DNA of 55,421 nt, from positions 1-55,421 of the forward strand of contig JARRRL010000003.1 in the NCBI GenBank assembly GCA_037380725.1. The letters run 5' to 3'. Below, in pieces: positions 26,588 through 35,634 of this stretch. This stretch comes from JARRRL01 sp037380725. Its GTDB lineage: Bacteria; Pseudomonadota; Gammaproteobacteria; Pseudomonadales; JANQJO01. A model generated the notes under the pieces. It did no database searches. It saw only the letters and a list, made by a program, of their open reading frames with translations, and was not told where the DNA came from. The translations under genes were made by a program, and so were the position numbers. Each line of letters begins with the position of its first letter. Position 1 is the first letter of the stretch.

Positions 26588-28191
26588 GAAATGCGCGGTG
26601 ACGGTGAGCGCGAGCCGAGCGTGGATCTGAGTATTATAACGAGACTCAGTATTATCAGAAGACCCAGGTCGCTACTACCGGCGACGCGTTTCACGGCTCC
26701 AGAGGCGCTGAGGCGACCAGCCCCGCACTTGTCACAGCGTTCCGTTGGTTTGATTGCGGAGGCGATCAGGTGTTTTTCCACTTGAGCGGGAGTTAGGGTG
26801 GGGTTGAGCCCGAGCATAAGCGCAATGACGCCGGTGACATGTGGCGCGGCAACGCTGGTCCCTGCATAGCCGATGATGTAGTCTTCTTGCCCAGCGGCTT
26901 GCTGGCCATTGTTGCTCGTGCTTAAAATGCCTTCGTCGCTATCAATTGGATTTTGTGGACTGCCACCCGGTGCGAGAAGATCGACGACGGACCCTAAGTT
27001 TGAATAATCGGTCACTTTTCCAGATGCCGATGCGGCGGCGACAGCAATAACGTGGTCACAGGAAGTGGGGACCACTTGGTCGGCATTTGCCCCTTCGTTA
27101 CCCGTCGCGACGACCACTGTTACACCCCGATTGACGGCGGTATCGATCAAGCTTTGAATTTCAGCGGTGCACGCCAGACCCGAAACACCCAAACTGAGAT
27201 TGGCGACACCCACTGGATTGGGGTTGTTGGGTATTCCTGCAAGCGGTTCGCCGGCGGCCCACAACAGACCTTCTAACGCATCAAGCATTGATCCACCACA
27301 AGGACCCATGACGCGAATCGGCACGATGCGTGCGTTGGGTGCAATACCGCTGACACCTTCGCCATTGTTAATGCTTGCTGCGATGATGCCACTGACCACG
27401 GTGCCATGCCAACTACTGGGTGTATCGGTGGCGGGGACTCCCTGACCACAGAAACTAGGAGTAAGGTAGTCGCCGGGGTCGGTGGGGTCTAGATCTCGTC
27501 CGTTTCCATCACGGCCAATAATGGGGTTGGAAACAAAGTCTATGCCCTCAACAACCTGGCTGGACAAATCGACATGGGGCAGGATGCCGGAGTCGATGAC
27601 GGCAACGTTTACCGGAGTGAGTGTGTGTCGGAAGGAACCTTTGAGTGCGATATCCCAGGCCTTTTGCAAATCAATGCCGCCTACGGGATCGTGAAAATGC
27701 CACTGCAAATGTTGGTATTCGTCATTCGATTCCATAAACGCTTTGGTTTGGTAGTCCAAAATGGTTCCGAAAACACCTGATTGGTTTTCAATCGCTGTGA
27801 TGATTTCATCAAATTCAGCCGTACTACGCGCTGAAATTTCAACTTCATCGATGCCGTGAGCGATGGTGCTAACGTGCAAAGTGGCGGAGGCGAAACGCGT
27901 AGCTAGGCGCTCGTTCCACGTTGCCCGCGCAGCCAATTGAGCGCGGTTAGCTAATTCCGTTTTCTTCGGTTCGCTTGGACTTATAGAGGTATCAATATCT
28001 GTAATGGCTGCTTGTTTAGCGTGTTTGATGGCATCGGTATACAGCACCATGACCCGGTTTGAGGCGAGTGTTGGTGGTTCGGGTTGTGGCTCGGCGGCGA
28101 TCAAGTGTGGTAATAGCATGAATAGACATGCGCTGATTGGAGCAAAGACGATGAACGAGGTGCGCAGTGTTCGGTAAGTGGCACGGGTCAT
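26578..28191 (-). CDS. Exported S8 subtilisin-like serine protease
   Basis: A 537-residue secreted protease. It has a signal peptide (about residues 1-33), then a propeptide of roughly 130 residues (ASNRVMVLYTDAI..., I9-like inhibitor fold). The catalytic domain has Asp200 (VAVIDSGILPHVD), His262 (SWHGTVVSGI), the oxyanion Asn365 (VATGNEGA) and Ser446 (GTSVAAPHVTG). The Ser motif has Val where Met is usual (GTSMA), a tolerated change. After the domain comes CDKCGAGRLSASGAV, then a hydrophobic C-terminal helix (LGLLIILSLVIILR) followed by basic residues, resembling a C-terminal membrane or sorting tail. The mature enzyme may therefore be held at the membrane before release. Confidence 0.92.
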   Translation of the reverse strand: MTRATYRTLRTSFIVFAPISACLFMLLPHLIAAEPQPEPPTLASNRVMVLYTDAIKHAKQAAITDIDTSISPSEPKKTELANRAQLAARATWNERLATRFASATLHVSTIAHGIDEVEISARSTAEFDEIITAIENQSGVFGTILDYQTKAFMESNDEYQHLQWHFHDPVGGIDLQKAWDIALKGSFRHTLTPVNVAVIDSGILPHVDLSSQVVEGIDFVSNPIIGRDGNGRDLDPTDPGDYLTPSFCGQGVPATDTPSSWHGTVVSGIIAASINNGEGVSGIAPNARIVPIRVMGPCGGSMLDALEGLLWAAGEPLAGIPNNPNPVGVANLSLGVSGLACTAEIQSLIDTAVNRGVTVVVATGNEGANADQVVPTSCDHVIAVAAASASGKVTDYSNLGSVVDLLAPGGSPQNPIDSDEGILSTSNNGQQAAGQEDYIIGYAGTSVAAPHVTGVIALMLGLNPTLTPAQVEKHLIASAIKPTERCDKCGAGRLSASGAVKRVAGSSDLGLLIILSLVIILRSTLGSRSPSPRISSY

Positions 28192-28504
28192 GATGGTATT
28201 CGCTCGTTAGCGTTAGAATGAGTGCATGCGCTGGAAACTGTAAAGGAGTGTCTTTTTTTCAATGAGTATCGCAGGTTTCATTTTTCCAAACAATTACCAA
28301 ATGTAACCCTTGTAACGAAACAAGAATGAAGAAATGGACTTGTATGACCGCATTATTAATGGTGCGCACAGTAAGTGCATAAACAGCGACAGCGGACCGC
28401 AATTGGGTACGCCAAGTCCACACGCGTTAACGTGAACTCGGCTTCCTGTTACCGGCTAATTGAAAAATTACAATGTCGTTAAATGTCGTTAGATGATGGA
28501 GCGC
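28192..28504. other. Intergenic region between protease and YajL genes
   Basis: About 310 bases with no frame, repeat or hairpin that I can support. It should hold the promoter of the minus-strand protease gene. Confidence 0.4.
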
Positions 28505-29071
28505 TTAGGCGGCGATAAACAGCAAATCACGACCGACGCGCGTTGCGACCTCCGGACCGGCTAGGACTTCAACGAGTTGCAGGGCGAAGGCCATGGCTTT
28601 TGCTGGACCCTGGGCCGTGATGCAGTTGCCGTCTATGACCACGGCTTCTTGAGCTCGACTGGTGTCGGGTAATTGGTCTTCGCAGCCGGGGTAGCACGTT
28701 GCGGCTTTGTTGGCGAGCAAGCCGTGTGTGGCCAGCACCAAGGCGGGAGCAGCGCAGATGGCAGCGATCCAATCATTTTGATTGAGTTGTGCTTTGAGTT
28801 TCTGAATGAGGGGCGGGTAGTCACGCAGGTTTGCGGCACCTGGCAATCCGCCGGGTAGGGCAATGCAATCAAAATGCTGTGTGGCGATATTGTCAAAATG
28901 AGTGTCGGCGGTGAGCATGAGACCGTGCGCGGCGGTAATTTGCTTTTCACCGTTCGGTTTAATGCTGGCCAGGGTCACAGTGATGTTGGCGCGCCGTAAT
29001 ACGTCAACTATGTTAATGGTTTCAATTTCTTCGATGCCGTCTGCAATGGGTACCAATACGCTGTGTGCCAT
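28505..29071 (-). CDS. yajL: YajL/DJ-1 family protein
   Basis: A 188-residue cytoplasmic protein of the DJ-1/ThiJ/PfpI superfamily, linked to protection of proteins against oxidative and carbonyl stress. The reactive cysteine is Cys106 in the nucleophile elbow IAAICAAPALVL, and the partner glutamate is Glu15 in ADGIEEIE; both positions are the same as in human DJ-1 and E. coli YajL. CIALPGGLPGAANLR and ITAQGPAKAMAFAL are further family segments. GGAGGGAGG lies just upstream of ATG 29071 on the minus strand. It is a single gene, divergent from the cupin gene. Confidence 0.93.
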   Translation of the reverse strand: MAHSVLVPIADGIEEIETINIVDVLRRANITVTLASIKPNGEKQITAAHGLMLTADTHFDNIATQHFDCIALPGGLPGAANLRDYPPLIQKLKAQLNQNDWIAAICAAPALVLATHGLLANKAATCYPGCEDQLPDTSRAQEAVVIDGNCITAQGPAKAMAFALQLVEVLAGPEVATRVGRDLLFIAA

Positions 29072-29112
29072 CGGATTTCCTCCCTCCCTTTTTCTGATGC
29101 TCTGTTTTTGGC

Positions 29113-29156
29113 TTAGTTAATGGGGTCTTCAGGATTAGTTAATGGGGTCTTCAGGA
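29113..29156. repeat. 22-bp tandem repeat, two perfect copies
   Basis: TTAGTTAATGGGGTCTTCAGGA occurs twice in direct succession (29113-29134, 29135-29156), about 40 bases upstream of the yajL start in the divergent promoter region. Duplication here could change promoter spacing. Confidence 0.9.
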
Positions 29157-29362
29157 TAGGTGACAGGATAACAGGCTTTGGAGATTTGGGAAAACGAACG
29201 GTAAAAGAACTGAAAACGAACGGATCGTTTGTGGCAACCTCTGTCGTGTCGTAGAATGTGCGTGGCGCGTTTGGGGTTTACCATCGCGTCTTTGTTTTTT
29301 TGAGGTTTTTTTGAGTTTGGTGCATGTTCATTCACTTTCACACACTCTCACAGGAGCGCGTT

Positions 29363-29863
29363 ATGGTGTGTCGTGTAAGGCCGGTGGTATGGCTTGCCAC
29401 TATTATTTTCTTGGGTATTGTGTTGGCTTGTTCGTTGAGTGTATCACGGGCGAGTCAGGTAAATCCGGTGATGCCTGCTCAAGAGCGCAGTACGGAGGCC
29501 GCTGAGGCCTTAGGCGGACCAAAGGAAAGTCGAGGTATTCTCAGTGTGCGCACAATGGGTTCAAACTCATTGGGTAAAGATTTTACGGCTTTAGCCGGGC
29601 GTTCATACCGTGTACGTGAAATTACGGTAGCGCCTGATGGGGTGGTGGCCGCACATCAACATAAACAGCGTCCGGGTGTCGCATACATTGTTGAAGGTGA
29701 GATTATGGAGTTTCGCAGCGACGAAACGGCTCCTATTTTGCGAAAAGCGGGAGACGTGGTGTTTGAGAAAAGTGGCATGGCGCATTGGTGGCACAATCAG
29801 TCGAATCAGCCTGCTAAAGCGATTGTCATGGATATTGTGCCGGATTCCGAGTTGTCACCCTAG
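29363..29863 (+). CDS. Exported small cupin-domain protein
   Basis: A 166-residue protein with an N-terminal membrane or signal segment (VVWLATIIFLGIVLACSLSVSRAS) and one cupin beta-barrel. Cupin motif 1 is seen in VVAAHQHKQRPGVAYIVEGE, with two histidines and a late glutamate, and motif 2 in AGDVVFEKSGMAHWWHNQS with a histidine. It can therefore probably bind a metal. The substrate is unknown. ATG 29363 is chosen over the longer opening at 29324 because AGGAG lies six bases upstream. It ends 42 bases before tamA, but a functional link to TamAB is not established. Confidence 0.8.
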   Translation: MVCRVRPVVWLATIIFLGIVLACSLSVSRASQVNPVMPAQERSTEAAEALGGPKESRGILSVRTMGSNSLGKDFTALAGRSYRVREITVAPDGVVAAHQHKQRPGVAYIVEGEIMEFRSDETAPILRKAGDVVFEKSGMAHWWHNQSNQPAKAIVMDIVPDSELSP

Positions 29864-29905
29864 CGCTGGAGTTTGTATCGGTATCTCAGTGAGAAAGCGC
29901 ATGAC

Positions 29906-31795
29906 ATGTTAAACCGTTTACTTTTTGTATTAGTGTTGATCCTACCGGGCGTGCTGTGCGCTGCGGTATTTTCGGAAGCGTATCCCTATCGTTTGGAGTT
30001 ATCGGATGCGTCTTTGAAAGCGGTATTGCACAAGGGTTTGGCGACGCAGCGCGCCGAAAGCGCGGAGTTTAAGTCGTATGAACGACCAGAAAAAGCCGCC
30101 CAATTTGACCGCAATATTTTAAATCGATTACTGAAATCGGAAGGATATTATGCGGCTCAGGTGAACACGCGGCTGCTGAACGATGATATTGTGCACACCG
30201 TCATTCCTGGGCCGATGTATCGTGTTGCGCGTCTGCAGTATCATTTTCCTGAATACGTTCGGCCTTTGGATTCGCACGAGTTACCACTTCAAAAACAGAT
30301 GCCGCTGAAAGCCCATGCGGTGCTTGAAACGGAGAAAAGACTTAAAAACCACATTTTGGATCAGTACTGTTTGTACGATGTGGACATGAGCTACCGCGTT
30401 CAGCTTAACCATAAAACACGTCAGGCTTTTGTGACGTATACCTTGCAACCCAGTCCGCCGGTGTATTTTGACACACCTCACATTGTGGGAAATAAAACCC
30501 TAAAGTCCGATTACGTCAACAGCTTTTTTACCTTTAAAAAAGGTGATTGCTTTAAGCGTAAAGCGGTGGAGTTAACGCGCATTAAATTACTGCAAACCAA
30601 TTTGATTGTTAAAGTCGATGTGGCGTTTGAGCTGTTGGAAAAGGCGTCATCGGAATCGGATGCCTCGGATCAGGATGCGCAAAAGCATGCACAACAGAAC
30701 GGGTCAATGAATGAGTCACCGCAGGCCGTACGGGTCACCTTTGACATTCTAGAGCGGAAACATAAAACCGTTAAAACGGGTCTGGGGTATAATGGTGATA
30801 TTGGCTCGCGGTTTTTGGTGGGGTGGCAGCACCGGAATGCGCGAGGTCGCGGAGAATTGTTGGATGTGGAAGCGCGCACCAGTCCGGTGGAAGACGGTGT
30901 GTTTTCAACATTAAAAGTACCACATTTTCGTCACATGAGTCAGACTTTAGAACTGAATGCTGACTTGGAAACGGAAACCACGGATCAGTTTGAATCTAAG
31001 CGTCTGGATTTTGGCGCCACGCTTTCTCGTCCATTCCGAGAGCACTGGAATGGCAGCCTGGGGTTTAGCGGAGAAATTGGGCATGTGGAAGGCGAAGATT
31101 ATCAATTGTTGTCATTTCCGCTCACCTTGACCTATCTCAATACGGAAGATCGTTTTAATCCGGAGACGGGTTGGGGCGTTCAGTTGCAAATTCGTCCGTT
31201 TAGTAATGTGCGAGACGACTACGCCGTTTTCGTGAAAAATACCTTCACCGCCAGTGCGTATTATACGCCACATGAGAACAAAGCCATTCAGTCTGCTTTG
31301 GTGAAGGGGGAGCGCGACGCTACGGGGACTCATCGCTTTTGGCTTCCGACGATAGCAGGGCGTGTTTCAGTGGGTAGTATTAATGCGGGTAGTTTGGATG
31401 CGGTGACTGAAAACCATCGATTTTATGTGGGCGGGGGTGGCTCTGTGCGTGGTTACGCGTATCAGAGTGTTGGCGATTTAAACGATGCCAACGAAACGGA
31501 TGGTGGACTTTCTTTCGCCGAGTATTCCTTGGAATTGCGTTTTCGTATTAATGAGAATTGGGGGATGGTGTTGTTTCAGGATGCCGGTTACGCGTATCCA
31601 GGAGAGCGCCCACGCTTTGGGACTGATTTTGTCCGTGGCGCCGGTTTTGGCGTGCGGTATTTTACCTCTTTTGCCCCCATACGGTTGGATATTGCGACTG
31701 CCTTGGACCCGCGTGAGTATGCACAAACCAACGATGAGAACGCTTCACTGGATAGCGATTTTGAATTGTACATCAGTATAGGACAGGCGTTTTAA
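29906..31795 (+). CDS. tamA: TamA outer-membrane translocation and assembly factor
   Basis: Omp85-family outer-membrane protein that works with TamB in placing outer-membrane proteins and moving phospholipid. It is 629 residues from ATG 29906 (the longer frame opens at TTG 29873). A signal peptide (LFVLVLILPGVLCAA) is followed by three POTRA-like domains to ~300 and a 16-strand barrel. The Omp85 signature VGGGGSVRGYAYQSVG and the last strands ENWGMVLFQDAGYAYP and FELYISIGQAF, with a C-terminal aromatic residue, are intact. A ~25-residue polar stretch rich in Ser, Asp, Glu and Gln near residue 260 is an unusual loop. Its TAA overlaps the tamB ATG by one base. Confidence 0.93.
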   Translation: MLNRLLFVLVLILPGVLCAAVFSEAYPYRLELSDASLKAVLHKGLATQRAESAEFKSYERPEKAAQFDRNILNRLLKSEGYYAAQVNTRLLNDDIVHTVIPGPMYRVARLQYHFPEYVRPLDSHELPLQKQMPLKAHAVLETEKRLKNHILDQYCLYDVDMSYRVQLNHKTRQAFVTYTLQPSPPVYFDTPHIVGNKTLKSDYVNSFFTFKKGDCFKRKAVELTRIKLLQTNLIVKVDVAFELLEKASSESDASDQDAQKHAQQNGSMNESPQAVRVTFDILERKHKTVKTGLGYNGDIGSRFLVGWQHRNARGRGELLDVEARTSPVEDGVFSTLKVPHFRHMSQTLELNADLETETTDQFESKRLDFGATLSRPFREHWNGSLGFSGEIGHVEGEDYQLLSFPLTLTYLNTEDRFNPETGWGVQLQIRPFSNVRDDYAVFVKNTFTASAYYTPHENKAIQSALVKGERDATGTHRFWLPTIAGRVSVGSINAGSLDAVTENHRFYVGGGGSVRGYAYQSVGDLNDANETDGGLSFAEYSLELRFRINENWGMVLFQDAGYAYPGERPRFGTDFVRGAGFGVRYFTSFAPIRLDIATALDPREYAQTNDENASLDSDFELYISIGQAF

Positions 31796-31920
31796 TGTGT
31801 TGGAAACGGTTGTGTTGGAAACGGTTGGTACGGGCTGTTCACACGGGGCTGATTGTTTTTTTGCTTTTGACTGCCGTAATTCTGGTGAGCGTCGGGTTTG
31901 GTGTAGGTACGGAAACATGA
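31795..31920 (+). pseudogene. tamB: TamB N-terminal anchor, cut off by in-frame TGA
   Basis: ATG 31795 overlaps the tamA stop (TAATG) and opens a frame with a basic start (CWKRL twice) and one membrane helix (TGLIVFLLLTAVILVSVGFG). It ends GVGTET then TGA at 31918-31920. After the TGA the same frame continues RLWLSHRAMAFAQT directly into the long TamB body, and TamB proteins have a GT..G-type sequence at this point. So this is the TamB membrane anchor separated from its body by one nonsense codon. A single base change from GGA (Gly) would explain it. A sequencing error is possible, since the assembly is a draft. Confidence 0.85.
31798..31827. repeat. 15-bp tandem duplication at the tamB start
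   Basis: TGTTGGAAACGGTTG occurs twice in direct succession, giving CWKRL-CWKRL in the cytoplasmic N-tip of TamB. It keeps the frame. Confidence 0.92.
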
Positions 31921-31944
31921 CGGCTTTGGCTGAGTCACCGCGCC

Positions 31945-34900
31945 ATGGCGTTTGCGCAAACGCCGAGCTTGATGGTTCGAATTGACGGGCTGCGCTGGCC
32001 AGAATTGGGGAAATTATTCGCCGACCGGATTGAAATTCGCATTCACAATGCGGTGAGTCATCAAACGCAAACGTTGCTACAAGTAGAACAATTTCTGTTT
32101 CAATGGCGTCCAGCGGCCTTGCAGCAGCGTGTTGTTCACATTACGGCACTGCGCGCCGAGACCGTGTCATACACGCTGCCTGCCACTCAAGCGCAAGACG
32201 CGCAAGCTAAAAAAACGGTGAAAAGTGGGTTTGACCTGTCTTCGTTTCCGCAAATTCAATTGGATGAGTTGATCATACGCACCTTAAACGTGCTGCACGA
32301 AAATGCTCAGCATCCGGTTCCGCCCTTGTCTGTGGCGGGCAAAGCGGTGTTCTTTGATCGTGCGGTTCCCGTGGATGCCACACTGAATATTGACGCCTTA
32401 AATGAAAATCCCACCTCACTGTTTGTAATGGCTCATGCGCTGAGCCCGCGCGCCATCCACGTAACGGGGCGTGTGCAGGAACCGGATGGGGGGTGGCTAG
32501 GGCAACGCTTAAAATTACCCGTAAAACAAGATCTGAAAGCCGAATTTGATGCGGAAATAAAGAAAAACGTAGCGAAAAATGCGGACAGACTGAAAGTGCG
32601 GGTCAACACATTTTTGATGCCACTTTTTACGCACACGATCGAGGTGAGTGGCGCAGCAGAGTTGGATTTGGCGACGCAAGCACTGACCGTGCAAACGGTG
32701 CGGATTAAAACGGATGAGCGTGTGCAGCAGGCGAACGCTTATGTCTCGTCGACAGCGGTCCGTTTTGAAGCGCAGTTGGATGAACTTCCGCTTACCTTGA
32801 TGACGCCTTGGGTGAAAGAAATAAAAAGCGGTGTTGTCAGTGGTGCGGTGCACGGTGAATGGTTGCCCAAGCAGAAAGCGGACTCACCGACGGTTAAAGC
32901 CCATATTGAAACAGCTATGCGTTACGCCAGTCATGAGGTGAAGGCGACCGTAGCGGGTGAATACGCGAATCGTCTGCTGCGTCTGGCGCCATCTCAGCTT
33001 CGCTTGGATGGGTCCCAAGTGGATGTGCAGGGTGTGTTGGATCTATACGGGAAAGCCAATAACCTTCTGGTTCATTTGGATACCTTGCACACCGATGCGC
33101 TGCGAAACGCACCGGAATTAAAACAGGTACCAATTCCAGAAAGCTTGCATGGGCAAATTGACGATTCGACCATTCGTTGGAAAGGTGCGATCCGTGACCC
33201 CCATGTTTATGTGTCGACAAGCGCGCAAGGTACGTATCAAGGTCAATTTTTTGAGGTGGAAACGGAGCTGGATGCCACGCGGCGAAATGCGAACATAAAA
33301 GCGTTGGTGGCGAAGGTGAATGCGGCGCGTTTCGAAGGGATTGGGAAGGTGGATTGGACGGGGGATCAGAATGATTTCCGTGTACATTTTTTGAATGCCA
33401 CCCAGAAGTTGCTCGCGTTAGCGCCACAGGTCATGCAAGATCGCGTTCCACCTGCTTGGCATTTTATGGGTGAAGGTGCGGTGACCTTGTCGGGGTCACT
33501 GAGCGCGCCGCGAGTCGCCACGGATGCAACCGTTACGGGACGTTATACGGTTGACGAGGGTGCGGTGCCGTTTCGATTGCGCACCAAGCATTCCGTCCAG
33601 CTTGGGAATCGAGATGCGGTGTCATTGACGATCGATCAGTTGGCGTTGCAGGTGTTTAATCGTCCTGTTTTTCAAGCAAGTGGATCCTATATGGATGAGC
33701 AGTTTGACTTAGCTTTTAATCTGAAGCGTTTGCCCACTCGTGCGTTGACGATGTTAGGCTTGGAGCACATCAGTGGTGAGGCTGTCGCTGAGTTGCGGGT
33801 GACGGGGTCCAGCTTGTCACCCCTTATTCAGGGGCATGTGCAATATGGCAACACGTTCTTAAATGGTTATCAGGGTAAGGCGCCATTTAAAGTGGTGAGT
33901 CGGTTTAAAACGGATCAAGGTTTGTTTTCGGTCAATGCGCATTTTACACAGAATGGAAACGATTTGGGTCAAAGTGATATCCGTTTTCCTTTGGATAAGA
34001 CCATGGCATTTTTCCTCAATAAGCCGGCGGATGTGCAGGCTTATCCCTTGGATGTCTACGTGAAGATGCGCACGGATTTGAAGATCCTGGGTTTATTTAT
34101 TGATCCGCGTATTCATAGGGTTGAAGGTCAATGTGACAGCGAGTTGCTGTTGGGCGGCACGATCCGGGATCCGGAAATAACGGGTCATGTGCGCGTAGAA
34201 GATGGGCGCTATGCCAATGATATAAGTGGTATTGATCTGAGTCACCTGCGTGTGGATGTGGCGGCTGACAAACAGAAGGTGACCTTGAATTCTCTGCGTG
34301 CTACAACCCTTCAAGATGGAACCTTGAGTGGCAGTGGTACGCTGCTGTGGCATCCCGATCAGCGTTCGAGCGCCAACGCGATGGCGTTTAAATTGCACGC
34401 ACAAGATGCGTATTTGATTCAACGGCGCGAGGCACAAGGCGCGGTTTCGGGTGATCTGAGTTTAAAGGGTAATTTTGAAGCACTGGCCGTTGAGGGTGTG
34501 TTGAACGTCAGTCCCTTGAACATCAATTTGAATTCGAGTATCAAAACGAGTATTCCGGAAATTAACGTAACGGACAGTGAAGCCGATACCTCCAATGCGG
34601 GGAAGACCATTCCGGATGTCCACTTGAACATAAAGGTGCTGGTGGATCATCAAGCCTATATGCGGGGTCGTGGATTGGAAACGGAAATCGGTGGTGAGGT
34701 GTTAATAAAAGGCACAGCAAAAAATCCTGAAGTGGTGGGTGCTTTTAATACGAAGCGTGGAAAGCTGGATGCCTTGGGTAAGACGTTTATGATCCAAAAT
34801 GGCTCTGTCCGGCTCAGTAATGATGTGATTGGTTTGCGTATACCGGGTGTGCACACGGGAAAAGAACATGAGTATACCGTAGAAATATACGGTACCTCTG

Positions 34901-35322
34901 AGGCGCCTAAATTACGCTTGAGCGCTGTGCCGGATATACCGGAAGATGAAATTTTGTCACGCTTGATTTTTGGAAAATCCATACAAGAAATTACTCCCTT
35001 CCAAGCGATTCGTTTAGCCAGTGCGGTGCGTACTTTGAAAAATGGGAGCAGTTTTGATCCGCTGGATAAGACGCGCAGTGTCCTGGGTATTGATAGCTTG
35101 AATATCGATAACGAACAGACTGATACGGGCAGTAACGTCAACGTTGGTATTGGTAAGTACATTAATGAACGCGTGTATTTGGAGTTGGAACGTTCGTCCG
35201 ATTCCAGTCAGTCGTGGAAAGGTTCAGTACAGATGGAAATCACGCCTCGGGTTTCTGTCGAAGCGGGAACGGGTGACACCGGTGCAGGTGATGCCGAAAT
35301 TATTTGGAAAAAAGATTATTGA
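31945..35322 (+). CDS. tamB: TamB, main periplasmic body
   Basis: The large periplasmic part of TamB, an AsmA-like lipid-bridge protein that spans from the inner membrane to TamA. It is 1125 residues from ATG 31945. It is built of long repeating beta strands, and the C-terminal DUF490 domain is complete (PDVHLNIKVLVDHQAYMRGRG, FNTKRGKLDALGKTFMIQNG, LRLSAVPDIPEDEILSRLIF, FQAIRLASAVRTL). The anchor is encoded just upstream in the same frame, but a TGA at 31918 lies between them. Without readthrough this body would have no anchor or signal, and there is no convincing ribosome-binding site before 31945. So the protein is probably not made correctly as sequenced, unless the TGA is an error or is suppressed. 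Confidence 0.93.
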   Translation: MAFAQTPSLMVRIDGLRWPELGKLFADRIEIRIHNAVSHQTQTLLQVEQFLFQWRPAALQQRVVHITALRAETVSYTLPATQAQDAQAKKTVKSGFDLSSFPQIQLDELIIRTLNVLHENAQHPVPPLSVAGKAVFFDRAVPVDATLNIDALNENPTSLFVMAHALSPRAIHVTGRVQEPDGGWLGQRLKLPVKQDLKAEFDAEIKKNVAKNADRLKVRVNTFLMPLFTHTIEVSGAAELDLATQALTVQTVRIKTDERVQQANAYVSSTAVRFEAQLDELPLTLMTPWVKEIKSGVVSGAVHGEWLPKQKADSPTVKAHIETAMRYASHEVKATVAGEYANRLLRLAPSQLRLDGSQVDVQGVLDLYGKANNLLVHLDTLHTDALRNAPELKQVPIPESLHGQIDDSTIRWKGAIRDPHVYVSTSAQGTYQGQFFEVETELDATRRNANIKALVAKVNAARFEGIGKVDWTGDQNDFRVHFLNATQKLLALAPQVMQDRVPPAWHFMGEGAVTLSGSLSAPRVATDATVTGRYTVDEGAVPFRLRTKHSVQLGNRDAVSLTIDQLALQVFNRPVFQASGSYMDEQFDLAFNLKRLPTRALTMLGLEHISGEAVAELRVTGSSLSPLIQGHVQYGNTFLNGYQGKAPFKVVSRFKTDQGLFSVNAHFTQNGNDLGQSDIRFPLDKTMAFFLNKPADVQAYPLDVYVKMRTDLKILGLFIDPRIHRVEGQCDSELLLGGTIRDPEITGHVRVEDGRYANDISGIDLSHLRVDVAADKQKVTLNSLRATTLQDGTLSGSGTLLWHPDQRSSANAMAFKLHAQDAYLIQRREAQGAVSGDLSLKGNFEALAVEGVLNVSPLNINLNSSIKTSIPEINVTDSEADTSNAGKTIPDVHLNIKVLVDHQAYMRGRGLETEIGGEVLIKGTAKNPEVVGAFNTKRGKLDALGKTFMIQNGSVRLSNDVIGLRIPGVHTGKEHEYTVEIYGTSEAPKLRLSAVPDIPEDEILSRLIFGKSIQEITPFQAIRLASAVRTLKNGSSFDPLDKTRSVLGIDSLNIDNEQTDTGSNVNVGIGKYINERVYLELERSSDSSQSWKGSVQMEITPRVSVEAGTGDTGAGDAEIIWKKDY

Positions 35323-35634
35323 TAAAATCCAAAAAAGCAGGAGGCATACCGCGAGATCCATACGTTCAAGCGTGGCTTGAGCTTGAATGCTGAGGCAATG
35401 CCATCGCAACGCACGCCGTCTTGTCGACGCTTCATAAAGCATTCATTGAACGCAAGGCCAAATGCCACTATTCCGTCCTGTCCTTCTAGTCCTTCTAGTC
35501 CTTCAAGTCCTTCAAGTCCTTCTATTCTTTCTCGGTCTATCTATCCATACAGGAAAAATAGATAAGGTCTTAAAACCATTCGCTTTAGTAAAAATATGGT
35601 TTTTACTTAGATCCTGTGAAACCATTTAGATTTT
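35323..35634. other. Intergenic region with 9-bp repeats, border of AT-rich block
   Basis: This region holds a 7-bp inverted repeat (TTCAAGC ... GCTTGAA, ~35366-35388) that may be a weak terminator for tamB. It also has five copies of a 9-bp unit (TCCTTCTAG/TCCTTCAAG) at 35481-35525, and from ~35560 an abrupt shift to AT-rich sequence. An imperfect direct repeat, TTTAGATYYTGTGAAAC type, lies at ~35607-35642, at the start of the kinase gene. Confidence 0.6.
35481..35525. repeat. 9-bp tandem repeat, five copies
   Basis: TCCTTCTAG twice, TCCTTCAAG twice and TCCTTCTAT once, in direct succession. It lies at the left border of the AT-rich kinase/Amt block. Confidence 0.9.

Noticed and set aside
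31918..31920. TGA in tamB as selenocysteine or recoded tryptophan
   Set aside because: No SECIS-like hairpin was seen after it, TamB has no selenoprotein members known to me, and TGA is a normal stop in other genes here.
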